A stretch of DNA of 64,000 nucleotides, taken from contig OY856412.1 in the NCBI GenBank assembly GCA_963693085.1, positions 349,158,457 to 349,222,456 on the forward strand, written 5' to 3'. This DNA is from Alisma plantago-aquatica (lineage: Eukaryota > Streptophyta > Magnoliopsida > Alismatales > Alismataceae). Shown one piece after another: positions 24,235 to 36,239 of the stretch. Numbering within the stretch: position 1 is the stretch's first letter; each line of letters begins with the position of its first letter. The translations under genes were made by a program, and so were the position numbers. The notes beneath the pieces were generated by a model. It was not told the DNA's origin, ran no database searches, and saw nothing but the letters and a program-made list of their open reading frames with translations.

Positions 24235-26243
24235 TTTTGGTATGTATGCTCAGAGATCTAATCATAAAATGATTTTAATGGGGTATAAGATACTCGATTT
24301 TATAATCATAAAAGTAATTCCATATATTTTGTTTGTCTTAATCATGAGATTATGACACAAATATGGTAGATGTCTAAATAATGATGTTACTCAATGAAAT
24401 ATGTCTTCAGGTTGAGGAATTGAACAATGAGATTATATGTATGATAAGAGTACATGCATTTTTTAATGTCCCTAGTTGGATATTATTATGGAAGAAAAAA
24501 TGACAACAATAATACATAAGACTAGAGTGTGTGTTGACCGATGACAGAGTCTCATTAGTCATGATATTTAATATCAAGTCAAACACATAGGTACATGTTA
24601 GAGAACAATGTATCAGACAGACCCACCATAAGAGTGATACGTGGAGACCATGGAATAGTAGTCAGAATTAGCTCTCATAGTGATAGTGGGGATTGTAATT
24701 TTAGACATGAATTTACTATACTCATCAGATTCCATTTGATATATTTTTACATCATTCAATGTGACCTTGAATAAGTGTTTCCACAAAGGTGATGCTCGGG
24801 TATATTATGACACTTGGGGATTGAGTGTGAGTGATGTAGATAAGATTTGCCCCTCCTAAAAGAGATTGATATCATGTCCAATTGATAAGCAAGACTGAGA
24901 AACGTATGGCCATATCATGTGACTCAATATGTGATACGTGAGCTCCCATGCATGTCATACCGTCTGCTCAAGTTGAAGGAAACATAGATTCGATGGTGAG
25001 AGGATGAAGATTCCATGCCTCGAGTTAAATCCAACATACCAAAGACAAAGGAACTTTACAATCACTATAACAATGATCACGGTTTGTAGGATGAAGTTGT
25101 TCTCCTACTTTTCAATTAATTGGATAGCAATGATGTGTTGTTAGATACCACACATTACTTGTGATGTCACAAATTAGTTATGCACAGTCACTGTAAACAT
25201 AACTTGAGACCTATAGGTTCACATGCATATGATGCACCTGGAATAGGAGTTTACTCATGAATATGGTTTAATTTAATTACTAAAGTGTTTCAATATTCAA
25301 TTTAAATAACAATGGCTGGGAATTGATTGATTCGACCGTGAACTGATTGCTTTAAGTGTTTAAGTGATTTATTCAAGTGTCAGATCAATTTAAACTACAT
25401 TGGATGAACATTGCCAAAATTAGGAAATGAATTGACTTGTTTAGTTAGTGAACTAACCAGTTCAAGGTATGAAGCATCAAGTTCAATTTGTGATTTGCCT
25501 GGTTTGATGATCAATGATATTGGATTAAGAATTTATGCTAACATCATGTTATGCATTAATCATCACATTGAAAGCCAATATGTATCTGAATAGTAAACAT
25601 AGTGAATTGATGGATTCATGTGTTGAACCGGTCGTTTCACATGTGAACTGATCATGTCATGGTTCACAGGTTCTATAAAATTCATGAAATTCTATCTCTT
25701 TGAATCCCATATGATATGGAAACCCTGACCCTAACCATCCTATGAATAGGGGGCTGTGAAGTCTTTCAGGGGATAAAACTAGAAGCTCTGACAATTGTTG
25801 TCCTCTCATAGTTGTGGTAACGTGAGAGCTAGAGCAAGTCTTACATGTAAAAGGGAGAGACAATAAGGGAGAGGAAGTTAATGCTAGAACATTGATGTTT
25901 GAAGAGATAACTCCTTCCTGTTGGCTCTAGTAGCACAACGTGGAGTTTTTAGTGGTGTGTGTGGATTACGGAGAACCGTGGAGGCTGTTGTCATCATGCT
26001 AGGAGGACAAAAACCACCACTGTCCATGGTGTTACACTAGGAGGTTGTCATCGCTAGTTGTTCGTGTCTGTCTTTCAAAGAGTGCACATCACCATGCAAG
26101 AGTTGTCATAGAACTTGCTACAAGACCAGGTATATCTCTTACTACCTTCTTTCCTACATACATATTTTTTGACATGATTCCCTGGTCAAGGAATAGGGAC
26201 AAATTCTTTTTTTTTTGCCTTCTCTGTCATCCTTATTCCCCAA
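24235..26243 (+). mobile_element. Copia-A 5' LTR
   Basis: It starts at TTTTGGTATGTATG, which aligns with TGTTGGTATGTATG at 31218 (the TG is mutated here). It ends in TTCCCCAA, 3 bp before the PBS. It runs parallel to 31218-32971 plus 44459-44690 over its whole length. The exact first base is uncertain by about 2 bp. Confidence 0.8.
25310..25670. repeat. Short palindromic repeats in the Copia-A 5' LTR
   Basis: Clustered variants of GAACCGRTYGGTTCA, for example GAACTAACCAGTTCAAGG (25449), GAACCGGTCGTTTCA (25625) and GAACTGATCATGTCATGGTTCA (25645). The same cluster is denser in the 3' LTR (32270-32640). Confidence 0.6.
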
Positions 26244-26246
26244 TAG

Positions 26247-26259
26247 TGCTATCAGAGTC
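26247..26259 (+). promoter_or_regulatory. Copia-A primer-binding site (iMet tRNA)
   Basis: TGCTATCAGAGTC, followed by ATGCC. It differs from the iMet complement TGGTATCAGAGC at few positions and sits 3 bp after the LTR end. Confidence 0.8.
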
Positions 26260-27559
26260 ATGCCAATTTACTATATATATTGATTTAAATCAATGTGATC
26301 AAATTTATTTTATTGCATACAATGTGAATATTAAAATGATTAATGTGTAGATTTCATTAAACACCACATATAATTCTAATATATATATGATATGATATGA
26401 ATGCAATCTATATGTGTCACCCTAAAAGTGTTTTGATGGTGGATGTATGTGTGATTATGGCCAAAACCCCTATGAATTGTGTGCATGATTGTTTGGTTTC
26501 TTTTTTGTTGTTACTCAATTTGCATTTAAAGCTTCTCTCCTCCTTTCTAAGTCTAAATTAATGCACTTCTTCCTATATTCCCCTCAAATTTAACTCAAGA
26601 TTTTCCCTTTTACCATGTAATATGGAATAGGATAATTTTAATTTATGTTTTCTCATAACAAGACATTCTGCACTTAAACAGTTGATGGACTGAGAGTCGA
26701 GCCAATCAACTGGAGGACAGAGGAGGCCAACGATAGGAGGATCCAACTGATCAGAAAGGCCTATCAATAGATTGAAGGGTTTAGACGACCGACAAGGTTT
26801 TCTCAAGTTTTTTATAGTACAAGTTGCTACTGTGGTGTGGACCTAAGGTGGTAGCAATTCATTATGACTCCAAAGAATTGGATTAGTATGGCCATAACCA
26901 TCACTCATATATTTTTGATTGCATGTTTTTTTTTGTGCATATAGCATGTATATGACGTATTATAAGTATGTGGTGATTAGATCTGTATATGTACTTATAT
27001 ATAAATTTCTTCAATAAATATTAAGTCTAAGATGCTTTCCATATGTGACACTCATGAAAATCTTGATATACTAAATGTAGGCTATGCCAAAGTGTGGTGC
27101 AACATCTATCTTGTGAAATGTGATGGTAGATATGTAGGTCTATCAAACCAGGGTGAATATTCTATTGTGTTGGCTTTTGGGTCAAACTTAAATAGTTGAC
27201 CTTAATCAAATTAAGTTCTTAGAAGCATACAGATGGATTGTGATAAGGATTTTTTCACACCATCACTCAAAGAGTTACATTAGATGCAATTGGAAAATGT
27301 TGCCTACCTAAGAATTGGTTATAATAGTCGATGTTGACTGGTTATTAACTTAATTTTTTTGGATCTTGGCTCACAAGAATGTGTACACTTCAATCTTCCC
27401 AATTAGTACTAAGGGCTATCAATTTGAAAAAAATTGTGGGAGCGATAATTAATTAAAAGCCTAATTAATATTGTCAACATATCAAATCAAAGCAAAAGTG
27501 TTTTGGCAAAATTATAAATTTTCTTTTGTAGAATCTAGTGGCAAACTCAAACACATATT
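26260..27559 (+). other. Copia-A leader (untranslated)
   Basis: AT-rich region between PBS and gag with no protein similarity. Landmarks are GCCAAAGTGTGGTGCA (27087) and TTGGCTTTTGGGTCAAACTTA (27171). Their counterparts occur inverted at 58840-58920 in the Copia-H leader, which supports both assignments. The minus-strand open stretch at 26573-26806 is incidental. Confidence 0.6.
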
Positions 27560-28445
27560 TTTTTGTTATTGGTCCTTGAGAAGGACAAGTTGAATGAGAA
27601 TAACTTCCATGAGTGGTTCAGGACGTTGAGAATTTGTTCTCACTCAAGGGAGTAAGATCTATGTCCTAGAGACACCAGAGCCAAATGAACCCGCTCCCAC
27701 CGTGCCTAAGGATGATAGGGTTTCTTATAAGAAGCAATCTGAAGATGTCGTGTACTTCAAGTGTATGATGTTGTGCTCAATTAAATATGAATTTTAATGG
27801 TAACATGAGAACTTGGATGTTATTGAGCTAGTAACACATCTTAAGAACATGTACCAAGATCAGGCAAAATAAGAGATATATGATGTCTTAAAGGAATTTT
27901 TCTAGTAATATATGGCAAACAGAGATCTAGTAGATCCTCATGTACTCAAGTTGATTGGGTATGTGGAGAACCTTGCTAGAATAGGATTTCCCTTGGGTCA
28001 AGAATTGGCCACAAATGTGATTTTGTAGACATTGCCATAATCATATAGCCAGTTTGTCATGAAATACAACATGAATGATTTCATGAGTCATTATCAAAAT
28101 TACTTGGCATGTTGAGGATAGTTAAAGCACAGATGAAGAAGGACAATCCAAATCCGTGATGATGATCAACAAAGGAAGCCCAAGGGCAAACACAAAGCTA
28201 AGAAGTGTTCTAAAGCTAGATAGAAACCAAAGTCTTCAGCACTGAAATCTAGGGGAGGAGTAATAAGGAAAGAAAGTGCCACTAATGCCACTAGCCTAGA
28301 CACTAGAAAAGGAATTGTCCTCTTTATATAAAGGAACTCAAGAAGAAGAAGGAGATAGAGATCTTCATTTAAGGAACCAAGAAGAAGTAAGCTAGAATTG
28401 TTCGAAGCAAGAGTTGGTGTACTATAGTTGGTATCTTTCATTCAT
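27560..28445 (+). pseudogene. Copia-A gag, decayed
   Basis: It begins near KDKLNENNFHEWFRTLRI (about 27585), the conserved start of copia gag. It continues as YVLETPEPNEPAPTVPKDD after a frame change, then LKNMYQDQ, and ends in a zinc knuckle near 28290-28330 with Cys, Cys, His and Cys spacing kept but three in-frame stops (CH-stop-CH...H-stop-KRNCPLY). Gag would assemble the particle. Many stops and at least two frame changes. Confidence 0.75.
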
Positions 28446-28739
28446 GGGCATGTAATAGAATTAATGAATTGCTAATATGTACCTACCATTAATAAAAACA
28501 TAATGAATAATTGATGTTTTGTTTTAAAATATAAAATATTATATGGAAGTGCCCTAAGTCTCATAATCTACATTTGATAGTTATAGTGACAAATATGAAT
28601 ATAAGGAACGATTCGATAACTCAAACAATGAATACATATAGCATTGTCATCTAAATCACATAAATGAGAAATGCATTTCTAGAATCAACACAGATGGTTC
28701 TCTAGACTCTTTTGGTTATTGAATCAATATAGACATGCA

Positions 28740-29200
28740 AGTATTATTTATTGGGAAATTTTATAAAAGAACATTTCACTAACTGTAGTGGGGGAGTGAC
28801 CATTCTATTAGGGTGCATGCATACTGATGTATATTGACGTTTTAGAATAAATGCTAGAGATGGTTAATAGTACCTCATTATATTTGTAGATGTTCTCAGT
28901 AGATATGGTAGATTGTATTTAATGAAATATAAGTCCAAATCTCTTGAAGTGTTCAAGGATATTATGAATGAAGTACATAACCCACTTGGTATAAGTATTA
29001 AAAGACTTTGATATGACGGATGTGGAAAATATTTTAACCAAGAGTTTGAAGACATTCTGGGAGACCATGATAGTGTATCATGATGAAATCCACCTAAAAC
29101 ACAATGATAATGTATCATGATAGTGTATCCGATATAGAGAATCACACCTTGTTAGTCATGGTGTGACTATCAATAAATATAGCTAATCTTCCAATTTCCT
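28740..29200 (+). pseudogene. Copia-A integrase core, decayed
   Basis: Around 28885-29060 the frame reads DVFSRYGRLYLMKYKSKS and then NPLGISIKRL, typical of the copia integrase core (D.FSRYG..YL..). The protease and the integrase zinc domain upstream (28446-28740) are only weakly visible. Integrase would join the cDNA to host DNA. Confidence 0.65.
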
Positions 29201-29639
29201 TTTGGGCACATGATTTACACTAAAACAATTTACCGTCTAAAATGGTTCAAAAGAAATCATGATATATGGAAAGGGAAGTGTCATGATATGTCTTCTATAT
29301 GGATTAGGCGATGAAAGCTTATAAAAAATAGTTTCTTGAAAATCTTTGTCCACAAATCACATAAATGTTATTTTGTGTAATACTACTTTATGTTCCATCC
29401 GAAAACAAAAGTGTTTGTTTCTAGAATGGTTGTATTCTTAAAGGGAATTTAATTCCAAAGGAATCATTGGGTGAAAAGTAGAACCCGAAAAAGTTCAAAA
29501 CCAACAAGAAAAAATTGAAGCTAAAGAGGTACAATAGGAAGAAGGAGAATCACAAGTTGTTGTGGAATCTCAAGTTCCTAATGTGACACAAAACTCATAG
29601 ATCTAGTAGAACACACCTTGAGCTTGAAATATTAGTATA

Positions 29640-30560
29640 TCTTATGGTTCAAGAAAGTGGTGAGTTAGTCATAGACAATGGAACAACAACCTGCTTAGAA
29701 GCTATTGAGGAACCAAAATCTGAGAAATGACTTTAGGCCATGGGTTCCAAGATGGATTCCATGTACAACAATAAGTTATGGCCTTCGCAAATTCACTCGA
29801 AGGGGTAAAACCCATAGGATGCAATTGGGTATTCACGAAGAAGACCTACATGGACAGTAATGCACAAACATGTAAGGGAAGATTGGTTGGAAAGGGTTTC
29901 AAACAAGTTCAAGGTGTCGAACATGACAAAATCTTTTAACTAGTTGCCATTGTTAAATCCATGAGGAGCATGCTTGCCATTGTAGCTTAGTATTCCTATG
30001 AGATTTGGAAAATGGATGTTAAAATTGCATTACTTAATAAGAATATTGTAGAGGATGTGTGTGTGACACAACCTAAAAGGCTTTATAAATCTAATTATTG
30101 CAAATAAAGTTTGTGAGCTGCATAGATTAATCTGTGGATTAAAGCAAGCATCTCAGAGTTAGAATCTTCAATTTGATAAGACAATCAAAGAGTTTCACTT
30201 TATTTAGAATGAAGATAAAATATGTGATTATAAAAGAGTTAGTGGGAGCATATTTATATTCCAAATAATTATGGGGAATGATGTCCTTATCCTACAAATA
30301 TTAAAACATGTCTGGGAAGTACCTTCTCTATGAAGGGTTTAGGTGAAGAATCCTATATCTTAGGAATCAAGATCTATAGAGATAGATCAAGAAAGATTCT
30401 TGACTAAGTGAGAGCACATGCATTGCAAGATGTTGAAGTGTTCAACAGAGAGTACTCAATGAGAGAATTTTTTTCCATGTATCATGGAATTAGTCTTTAA
30501 AGATCTTAGTATCCCAGTTCTTGTGAAGAACATGAATACATGAGTAAGATGCCAATTGCA
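29640..30560 (+). pseudogene. Copia-A reverse transcriptase, decayed
   Basis: It starts with CLEAIEEPKSEKW (about 29693) and MGSKMDSMYNNKLWP (about 29740), the usual start of copia RT. GCNWVFTKKTYMDSNAQTCK and KGFKQVQGVEH follow. The catalytic VDD is unreadable near 30270. SYILGIKIYRDRSRKILD (about 30351) marks the RT end and suits Tork/Angela-like elements. Frames shift repeatedly. Confidence 0.75.
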
Positions 30561-30569
30561 TTCACAATA

Positions 30570-31150
30570 TTATGAAATCATCCTATTTTCTCATATGTAT
30601 TGGACATGATGAGGGGATATCAGTCAGATCCCAATGAAAGTCATTGTACTACCATAAAGAACATCCTTAAGTACTTGAGAAACACTAAAATGATTGGTTC
30701 CTTGATTATAGTAATAAGGAAGAGATGGGTTCAAAGGTTTACACTGACGCAAGCTTCCAAAATGACAAAAAATAATAATTATTGCAATATAAAATTGTGT
30801 TTGACCTTAAAATTGAACGATAGGGAGGAAGAGTTTTGAACAAGAGATAGTTGCTAATTCTAGAAATAGAAGTCAAGTACCATGATGTTTTGAGAACAAC
30901 AGGGGATATTATATGGATCAAGAAGTTCATGTAGACAAACTTGTGGGAGGTTTTAATGATTGATGACACCATAGAAATACTATGAGAACAATGGAGCTAC
31001 TGGATAGGCAGGGAATCTCAGATAGTATACTACAAAATTTCCATATCATGCGTGAAGTCGTTCTACTAGAACATGTGAAAACTTGCAAAGTACTGACTAA
31101 AAGAAAATGTTGCTAACCCTCTATAAAAGTGTTTGCACAACAGAAACATG
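30570..31150 (+). pseudogene. Copia-A RNase H, decayed
   Basis: The frame at 30600-30839 reads MMRGYQSDPNESHCTTIKNI then LKYLRNTK, matching MS.YQ.DPGE.HW.AVK.ILKYLRRTKD of copia. Later blocks include DDTIEIL-like and ENNGA-like fragments near 30960-31000. RNase H would remove the RNA strand during cDNA synthesis. Confidence 0.7.
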
Positions 31151-31204
31151 ATGGACATCTTGAATATCACTTGGAATAAAATTTGTGGGTGATTGGTTGT
31201 AAGT

Positions 31205-31217
31205 GCAAGTGGGAGTT
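31205..31217 (+). promoter_or_regulatory. Copia-A polypurine tract
   Basis: CAAGTGGGAGTT directly before the 3' LTR start at 31218; the usual GTGGGAG type of copia. Confidence 0.7.
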
Positions 31218-32269
31218 TGTTGGTATGTATGACCAGGGAGTCAATCATACAATGATTGTAATGGGGCATTAGATACCTGATTTGATCATTATAAAGGTAA
31301 TTCTATTTATTATGTTTGTTCATTCATGATATGATGACACAATATGTTACTCGATGGAATATGCCTTCAAGTTGAGAACCTAAACAATGAGATCTTATGT
31401 ATGATAAGAGTACATCCATTCTTGTTATGTTCCTAGTCCTAAATTACTGTGAAAGCAAAATAGAGAACACTAATACATAAGACTAGAGTGTGTCTTGATT
31501 GATGATAGATTCTCATTAGTCATGATATGTGATATCAAGTGAGACACATAGATACATGTAAGAGAATAGTGTATCCAACAGACCCAACATGAGAGTGATA
31601 CATGGAGACCATGGAATGATACTCATAATCAACTCTCGTAGTGATAGTAGTAATTCTGGTTCTTATTCCTCAAGTGACTATACTCATCACGTCATTCGAT
31701 ATATTTTGAAATTATCCAACATGACTTGAATAAATGTTAGCATAAAGGTGATGCTTGGGTACGTTGTAACACATGAGGATTGAGTGTGAGTGATGTAGAT
31801 TGGATTTGTCCCTCCTACAGGAGGTTGTATTCATGGAAACTTGATTAGTGAGATAGAGAAACATATGGCCATACTCATGTGACTTAATATGTGATACACA
31901 ACATCACAACATCTCATACAATATACTCTAGCTCAAGGAAACATATATTGGACATGAGAGAATGACAATTCCCAGACTCAAGTTCAACCCTGACATCAGA
32001 TATGAAGGAAATATATGATCACTATAACACTGATCACAGATTGTAGGTTGAAGTTGTTATCCAACTTTCCAATACTTGGGTAGAAATGATGTGTTGCTAG
32101 ACACCTATCACTTCTTATGATGTCATAAATTAGTTATAGACATATAGGGTCTATAGGGTCACACACATAGAAGCACCTAGAATAGGAGTTTACTCCTGAA
32201 TATAGTTTAACTTTATTACTAAAGTGTTTATGTATTCAATTTAAAAAACAATGGTTGGGAATAGATTGA

Positions 32270-32640
32270 TTAGATTGTGAACTAACCAGTTCAAGTGTTG
32301 AACCAATCAATTCAAGTGTCAGGTCAATTAAAACTACATTTGTTGAACATTACTTTAATTGGGACATGAATCAACCGATTCACTTAGTGAACCAACCTAT
32401 TCAAGGTCTTAAATGACCGGTTCAATTTGTGACTCGCCAGGTGCAATGGTAAATGAGGTTGGATCAAAGATTGATGTTGACATAAAGCTATGCATTAATC
32501 ATGCATGCGAATAGGAAACATAGTGAATCGAGCAATTCAAGTGTTGAACCGAATGGTTCAAGTGTAAAATTGACTATTCACATGTGAACCAACCGATTCA
32601 ATAGTGAACCGATTGTTTCATGGTTTACAACTTCCTAAAA
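32270..32640. repeat. Short palindromic repeats in the Copia-A 3' LTR
   Basis: About ten variants of GAACCGATYGGTTCAAGTGT in about 370 bp: GAACTAACCAGTTCAAGTGT (32279), AATCAACCGATTCAC (32368), TGACCGGTTCAA (32415), GAACCGAATGGTTCAAGTGT (32546), GAACCAACCGATTCAATAG (32587) and GAACCGATTG (32608). Most are near-palindromes centred on the ATC/TCG core. Confidence 0.7.
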
Positions 32641-32700
32641 ATTCATGAAATCATGTCTCTTCAACTCCTAGATAATCTGGAAATCCTGACCTTGGCCATC

Positions 32701-32710
32701 TTATAAATAC
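32701..32710 (+). promoter_or_regulatory. Candidate TATA box in the Copia-A 3' LTR
   Basis: TTATAAATAC, just after the repeat block. The same spot in the 5' LTR is TATGAATAGG (decayed), and the related solo LTR has TTTAAATA. This suggests the transcription start lies shortly downstream. Confidence 0.45.
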
Positions 32711-32966
32711 GGGGTGGTCAAGGCTTTCAAGAGACAAAATAATAAGATTTGACAATTGTTGTCCTCTCACAATTATGATAACGTGAGAGGCCAAGCAAGT
32801 CTTACCCGTAAAAGGGAGAGACAATGAGGGAGAGCAAGTTGACACGAGCACATTGACGTTTGAAGGGACAACTCCTTCATGTTAGCTCTAGCAGTGTATC
32901 ATGGAGTTCCTAGTGGTTCAAATGGACTATGTGGAGGCATGGACACTGTTAACACCACACTAGGAG

Positions 32967-32971
32967 GGCAA
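32967..32971. repeat. GGCAA target duplication, left copy
   Basis: GGCAA here and again at 44454-44458 flank the Athila-like element exactly. The uninterrupted Copia-A 5' LTR has one corresponding site, GGACAA. Confidence 0.9.
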
Positions 32972-34499
32972 TGATGCATGGCTTTTGAGTCATTTTTATA
33001 GGCTAGTTTTATACTCGTTTTATGCGCTTATTGGTCATATTTGTGGTTAATATCGCATGATTCAATTCCTTTAGCCTATTATCCTCACCTGCATCAAATT
33101 CATATTGTTTTACTTTATTTTTTTGCACAGATTATCATATTTCTCAGTTTTGATTTGTGTTTTTCTCTCATTTTCAGGCAATTCACAATTCTAGATCCTT
33201 CAATACCATCGACGTTCTGTCGATAGTATCGATAGAGCAACCGTGACAGAGCCGGAGAGGAAGTAGATAGTTCGATACCATCGAAACTTTGTTGATGGTC
33301 TCGAAAATCCAACAGTGAGCCAAATATTGTCCCATCGATACCATCGACGTGAGAAGTCGACGGTATCGAGAAGGCCTCAGACGGACCCCAGAAATTGAAG
33401 AAACAAATGATACCCTAAAGTGTTGATGCCATCAACACCCTGTCAATGGTATTGACGCCGTCGGATCAGAGTTTTGTCTAGCACAACTTCAATCGGATGG
33501 TTGCATTCTTTTGGCGGCCATAAGTGGTACCTATACCTAAAAAAAGACGGCCCAAAGCCATCATTCATGGGGGGATTGCATTGTATAAGTCCCGAAGGAA
33601 GAGAGAGCGAAGAACGGAGCCGAGAGCTATGCCCTGGGAGATTCCAGAGATGCAGACGGAGTTTTTCACCGCCGGAAGGCTGCAGAACGCTCATCCCGCA
33701 CCGAGGATCACCCGATTCTTCTCCGTTTAGGGGTTACACCATCTCCATCCACGTTTTCTCCATGTTTTCTCATTCCTTCATGGTGTTTTGCATTGAGATG
33801 AACATGTGGGGCTAATCCCCTTTTTCTCTAGGACCGGGAGTATCCCGGGCAATCGTTGTATGACTTTTTAACATAGTTTATCATAATTTGTCCCTCAAAT
33901 CCGCGGAATGATATCATTTTCTCCATTTCTATCATTGTGCTTGATCACCATAATGGTAATCTAATACCTTTAATTGTTTTTGACAAAGAATTAATAGTTG
34001 AAAAGAGGCGGTAATCACATTAACTAATAAATCCTTTGGAAAAGGTGATGTACGGTTAATGGTGGGAACCCAGAGACATATTTTTCATGCATCTAGTCTA
34101 GGGCATAGGTTACTACTGGCATGGAACCAACCTAGATTAAGGTAGTGAATTGTATTGCGGAAGCGAGCAATTCTAGCTACAGGCCACTATCCAGAAAGGG
34201 AGACAAGTTGTGATAATTGTGAAGGAATTAGTACAATGATAACCCACAGTGAAATCGCAATCCTAGAGATTTCTTTTGAATTGATTAAACCAACCATTTA
34301 GTCAATTTCTTTGTTTTCTTTTGTTTTTATTTTTCTTTTTCAAAACAACTTCCAAACTTTTATTATCGGTTTAGCTAATCACGAGTAGTTAGTAGTAGTC
34401 TACCGATAATTACATTTCCCTGTGTTTGACTCGGGCCTCACAGGGCCTATATTACATTGACGTATACACTTGCGTTATAAGCACGGTAAAGTCGTGTCA
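32972..34499 (+). mobile_element. Athila-like 5' LTR
   Basis: TGATGCATGG to GTCGTGTCA, 1528 bp, the same length as the 3' LTR. Over the first 340 bp I count roughly 30 differences by eye, mostly transitions. It contains four palindromic units at 33200-33456. Confidence 0.92.
33200..33456. repeat. Four ~35-bp imperfect palindromes in the 5' LTR
   Basis: Units at about 33200-33232, 33271-33304, 33334-33370 and 33422-33456. Each is built as YRATACCATCGAC, a spacer of 5-9 bp, then GTCGATGGTATYG. The first, second and fourth have counterparts at 43153-43187, 43220-43260 and 43376-43411. They are CpG-rich in an AT-rich LTR. Confidence 0.8.
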
Positions 34500-34505
34500 T
34501 GTTTT

Positions 34506-34523
34506 TGGCACCATTTCCAGGGA
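34506..34523 (+). promoter_or_regulatory. Primer-binding site, Asp-tRNA type
   Basis: TGGCACCATTTCCAGGGA, a decayed form of the TGGCGCCGTTGCCGGGGA site common in Athila/Tat elements. It starts 7 bp after the LTR. Differences are mainly C/G to T/A. Confidence 0.75.
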
Positions 34524-34675
34524 AACGACAATTTTCGGCACTACGAGTGCTACAAGCGGCCACTCTAGGCCACTTTTAATAATTTTAATAATTGTGAGTA
34601 AATTGTCTATCTTTCAAATTATTTATTCATCTAGCACTATACTTAATCAAATTTTCACATTTCAGGTACCAGTGC

Positions 34676-36173
34676 ATGGTGAAGACGCGTAGTACGGACT
34701 ACACACAATCGACACCTAAGATTCTACCTTCGGGATCGGGTGACGAGGAGGAGCATATCCATAATCAACCTGAAGACTTAGACACAGATTCTGAACCTAA
34801 AGTAATGGGTGAGGAACAGACAATATGGGAGAAGATCAAGGCTTCTTCCTCATCCACATTTAAGGGGCCGATCAAAAAGTAGGCGATCAACATTCCTACA
34901 TACAAGATTGATCTGACATTGATAAACCTGGTCAAGTCTAATGCATTTCATGGGTTGAACAATGAAGATCCAGTGGCCCACATCAGTACATTTATGGAAA
35001 ACTGTGATATGATAAAGATTGGCACGTTCCTGCAAGAAACACTCTACTTAAAGCTTTTTCCCAGTTCTCTAGCGGGAAATGCACGTGAATGGCTGCACAA
35101 TCTCGATGACGAGCACGTCGAGACCTGGGACCCAGATGGTAGAGGTCTTCTTCGAGAGATTCTTCCCACCCGAGAAGATGAATGACCTCGTGAGAAAGAT
35201 CCATAACTTCAGTAAAAAGGCCGGTGAGACTTATTTAGAGACATGGGAGCGCTTTCAGATCATGCTAAGGAAGTGTCCACATCATGGGTTGGACAAGGAT
35301 AAGCAAGTTAAAATTTTCTACTTTTCTCTCAATGAGCATGACAGAAGCAACTTATATTTAGTGGGCTCGGGCTTCTTCTTGAACAACACAAGTATAAGGT
35401 GTTGGGAGATCTTGAAGAACATGGCCAAGAAGTAGTCGTGGGGTAACAGAGATGCACCGGAACAAAATAGAGTTGAAGGAGAATCAAAGGCAATTAAAGA
35501 GCTAAATGAGAAGATGGACCTGATAGCAAAGAGATTGCTAGCAAAAGAGGATGAAGGATCTGATGATGAGGCATAGGTCAAATTCATGCGCCAACAACAA
35601 GGGTACAGGAATAATGATTACTCTTGGAGGAAGGATAAGAAGTTCTCATGGAAGGATCCCAATAACTTTCTTTAGGATCTGGATGCCAAACCACAACCTA
35701 CTACAGAGGAGAAGAGTAATGAGTTGCTCAATAAAATTGTGAAACAAAACCAAGAACTCATGAGCACTTTCAGCAAGCAGTTGGAAACTCAAGGGGAATT
35801 TATGAATTAGTTTGGGCAGACGCTACAAAGCCACAGGGCACAAATGAGGACACTTGAGACATCTTTAGCACAAATGGAAGTGCAGATTGTGAGTCTAAAG
35901 AAGCCCACAATGCAAGGTTTCCCGAGGAATACTGATGTTCCTGGAAAGAACCATCAAGCTAAGGCCATTCTATTGAGGAGTGGAAAGAAACTTTTAAACT
36001 CTAAGGTCGATGAACTGAGCACACCACATCAAGAAGACATAGGTGAGGCCGCAGAGGATGTCGTAGTTATAGAGATAGTGGAGGATGATGCAGATAAGGC
36101 TACAGAAGAGCCCATTGTAGAGAAAGAGGCTGAGAATAGGATGCCTTATGTGCCACCACATCAGAGGGCATAG
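34676..36173 (+). pseudogene. Athila-like gag, decayed
   Basis: The ATG at 34676 opens an acidic N-terminus (MVKTRSTDYTQSTPK). After a TAG at 34880 the capsid region reads FHGLNNEDPVAHISTFMENC and LFPSSLAGNAREWL. A frameshift near 35150 moves to the pol frame, which continues FFERFFPPEKMNDL and WERFQIMLRKCPHHGL. A coiled, Gln/Lys-rich C-terminal part follows to PYVPPHQRA. Stops in this part are TAG at 34880, 35433, 35574, 35673, 35808 and 36171. No zinc knuckle is seen. Gag would form the particle. Confidence 0.85.
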
Positions 36174-36239
36174 ACCGTCCCGGTTCCTTATCCAAATAGT
36201 CTGAAGGCAAAAAAAGTTGATGCACAGTTCAAAAAGTTC

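Larger units (their letters stand above)
31218..32971 (+). mobile_element. Copia-A 3' LTR, first part
   Basis: TGTTGGTATGTATG onward, parallel to 24235 onward. It is interrupted at AGGAGGGCAA (32971) by the Athila-like element; the rest is at 44459-44690. Confidence 0.85.
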
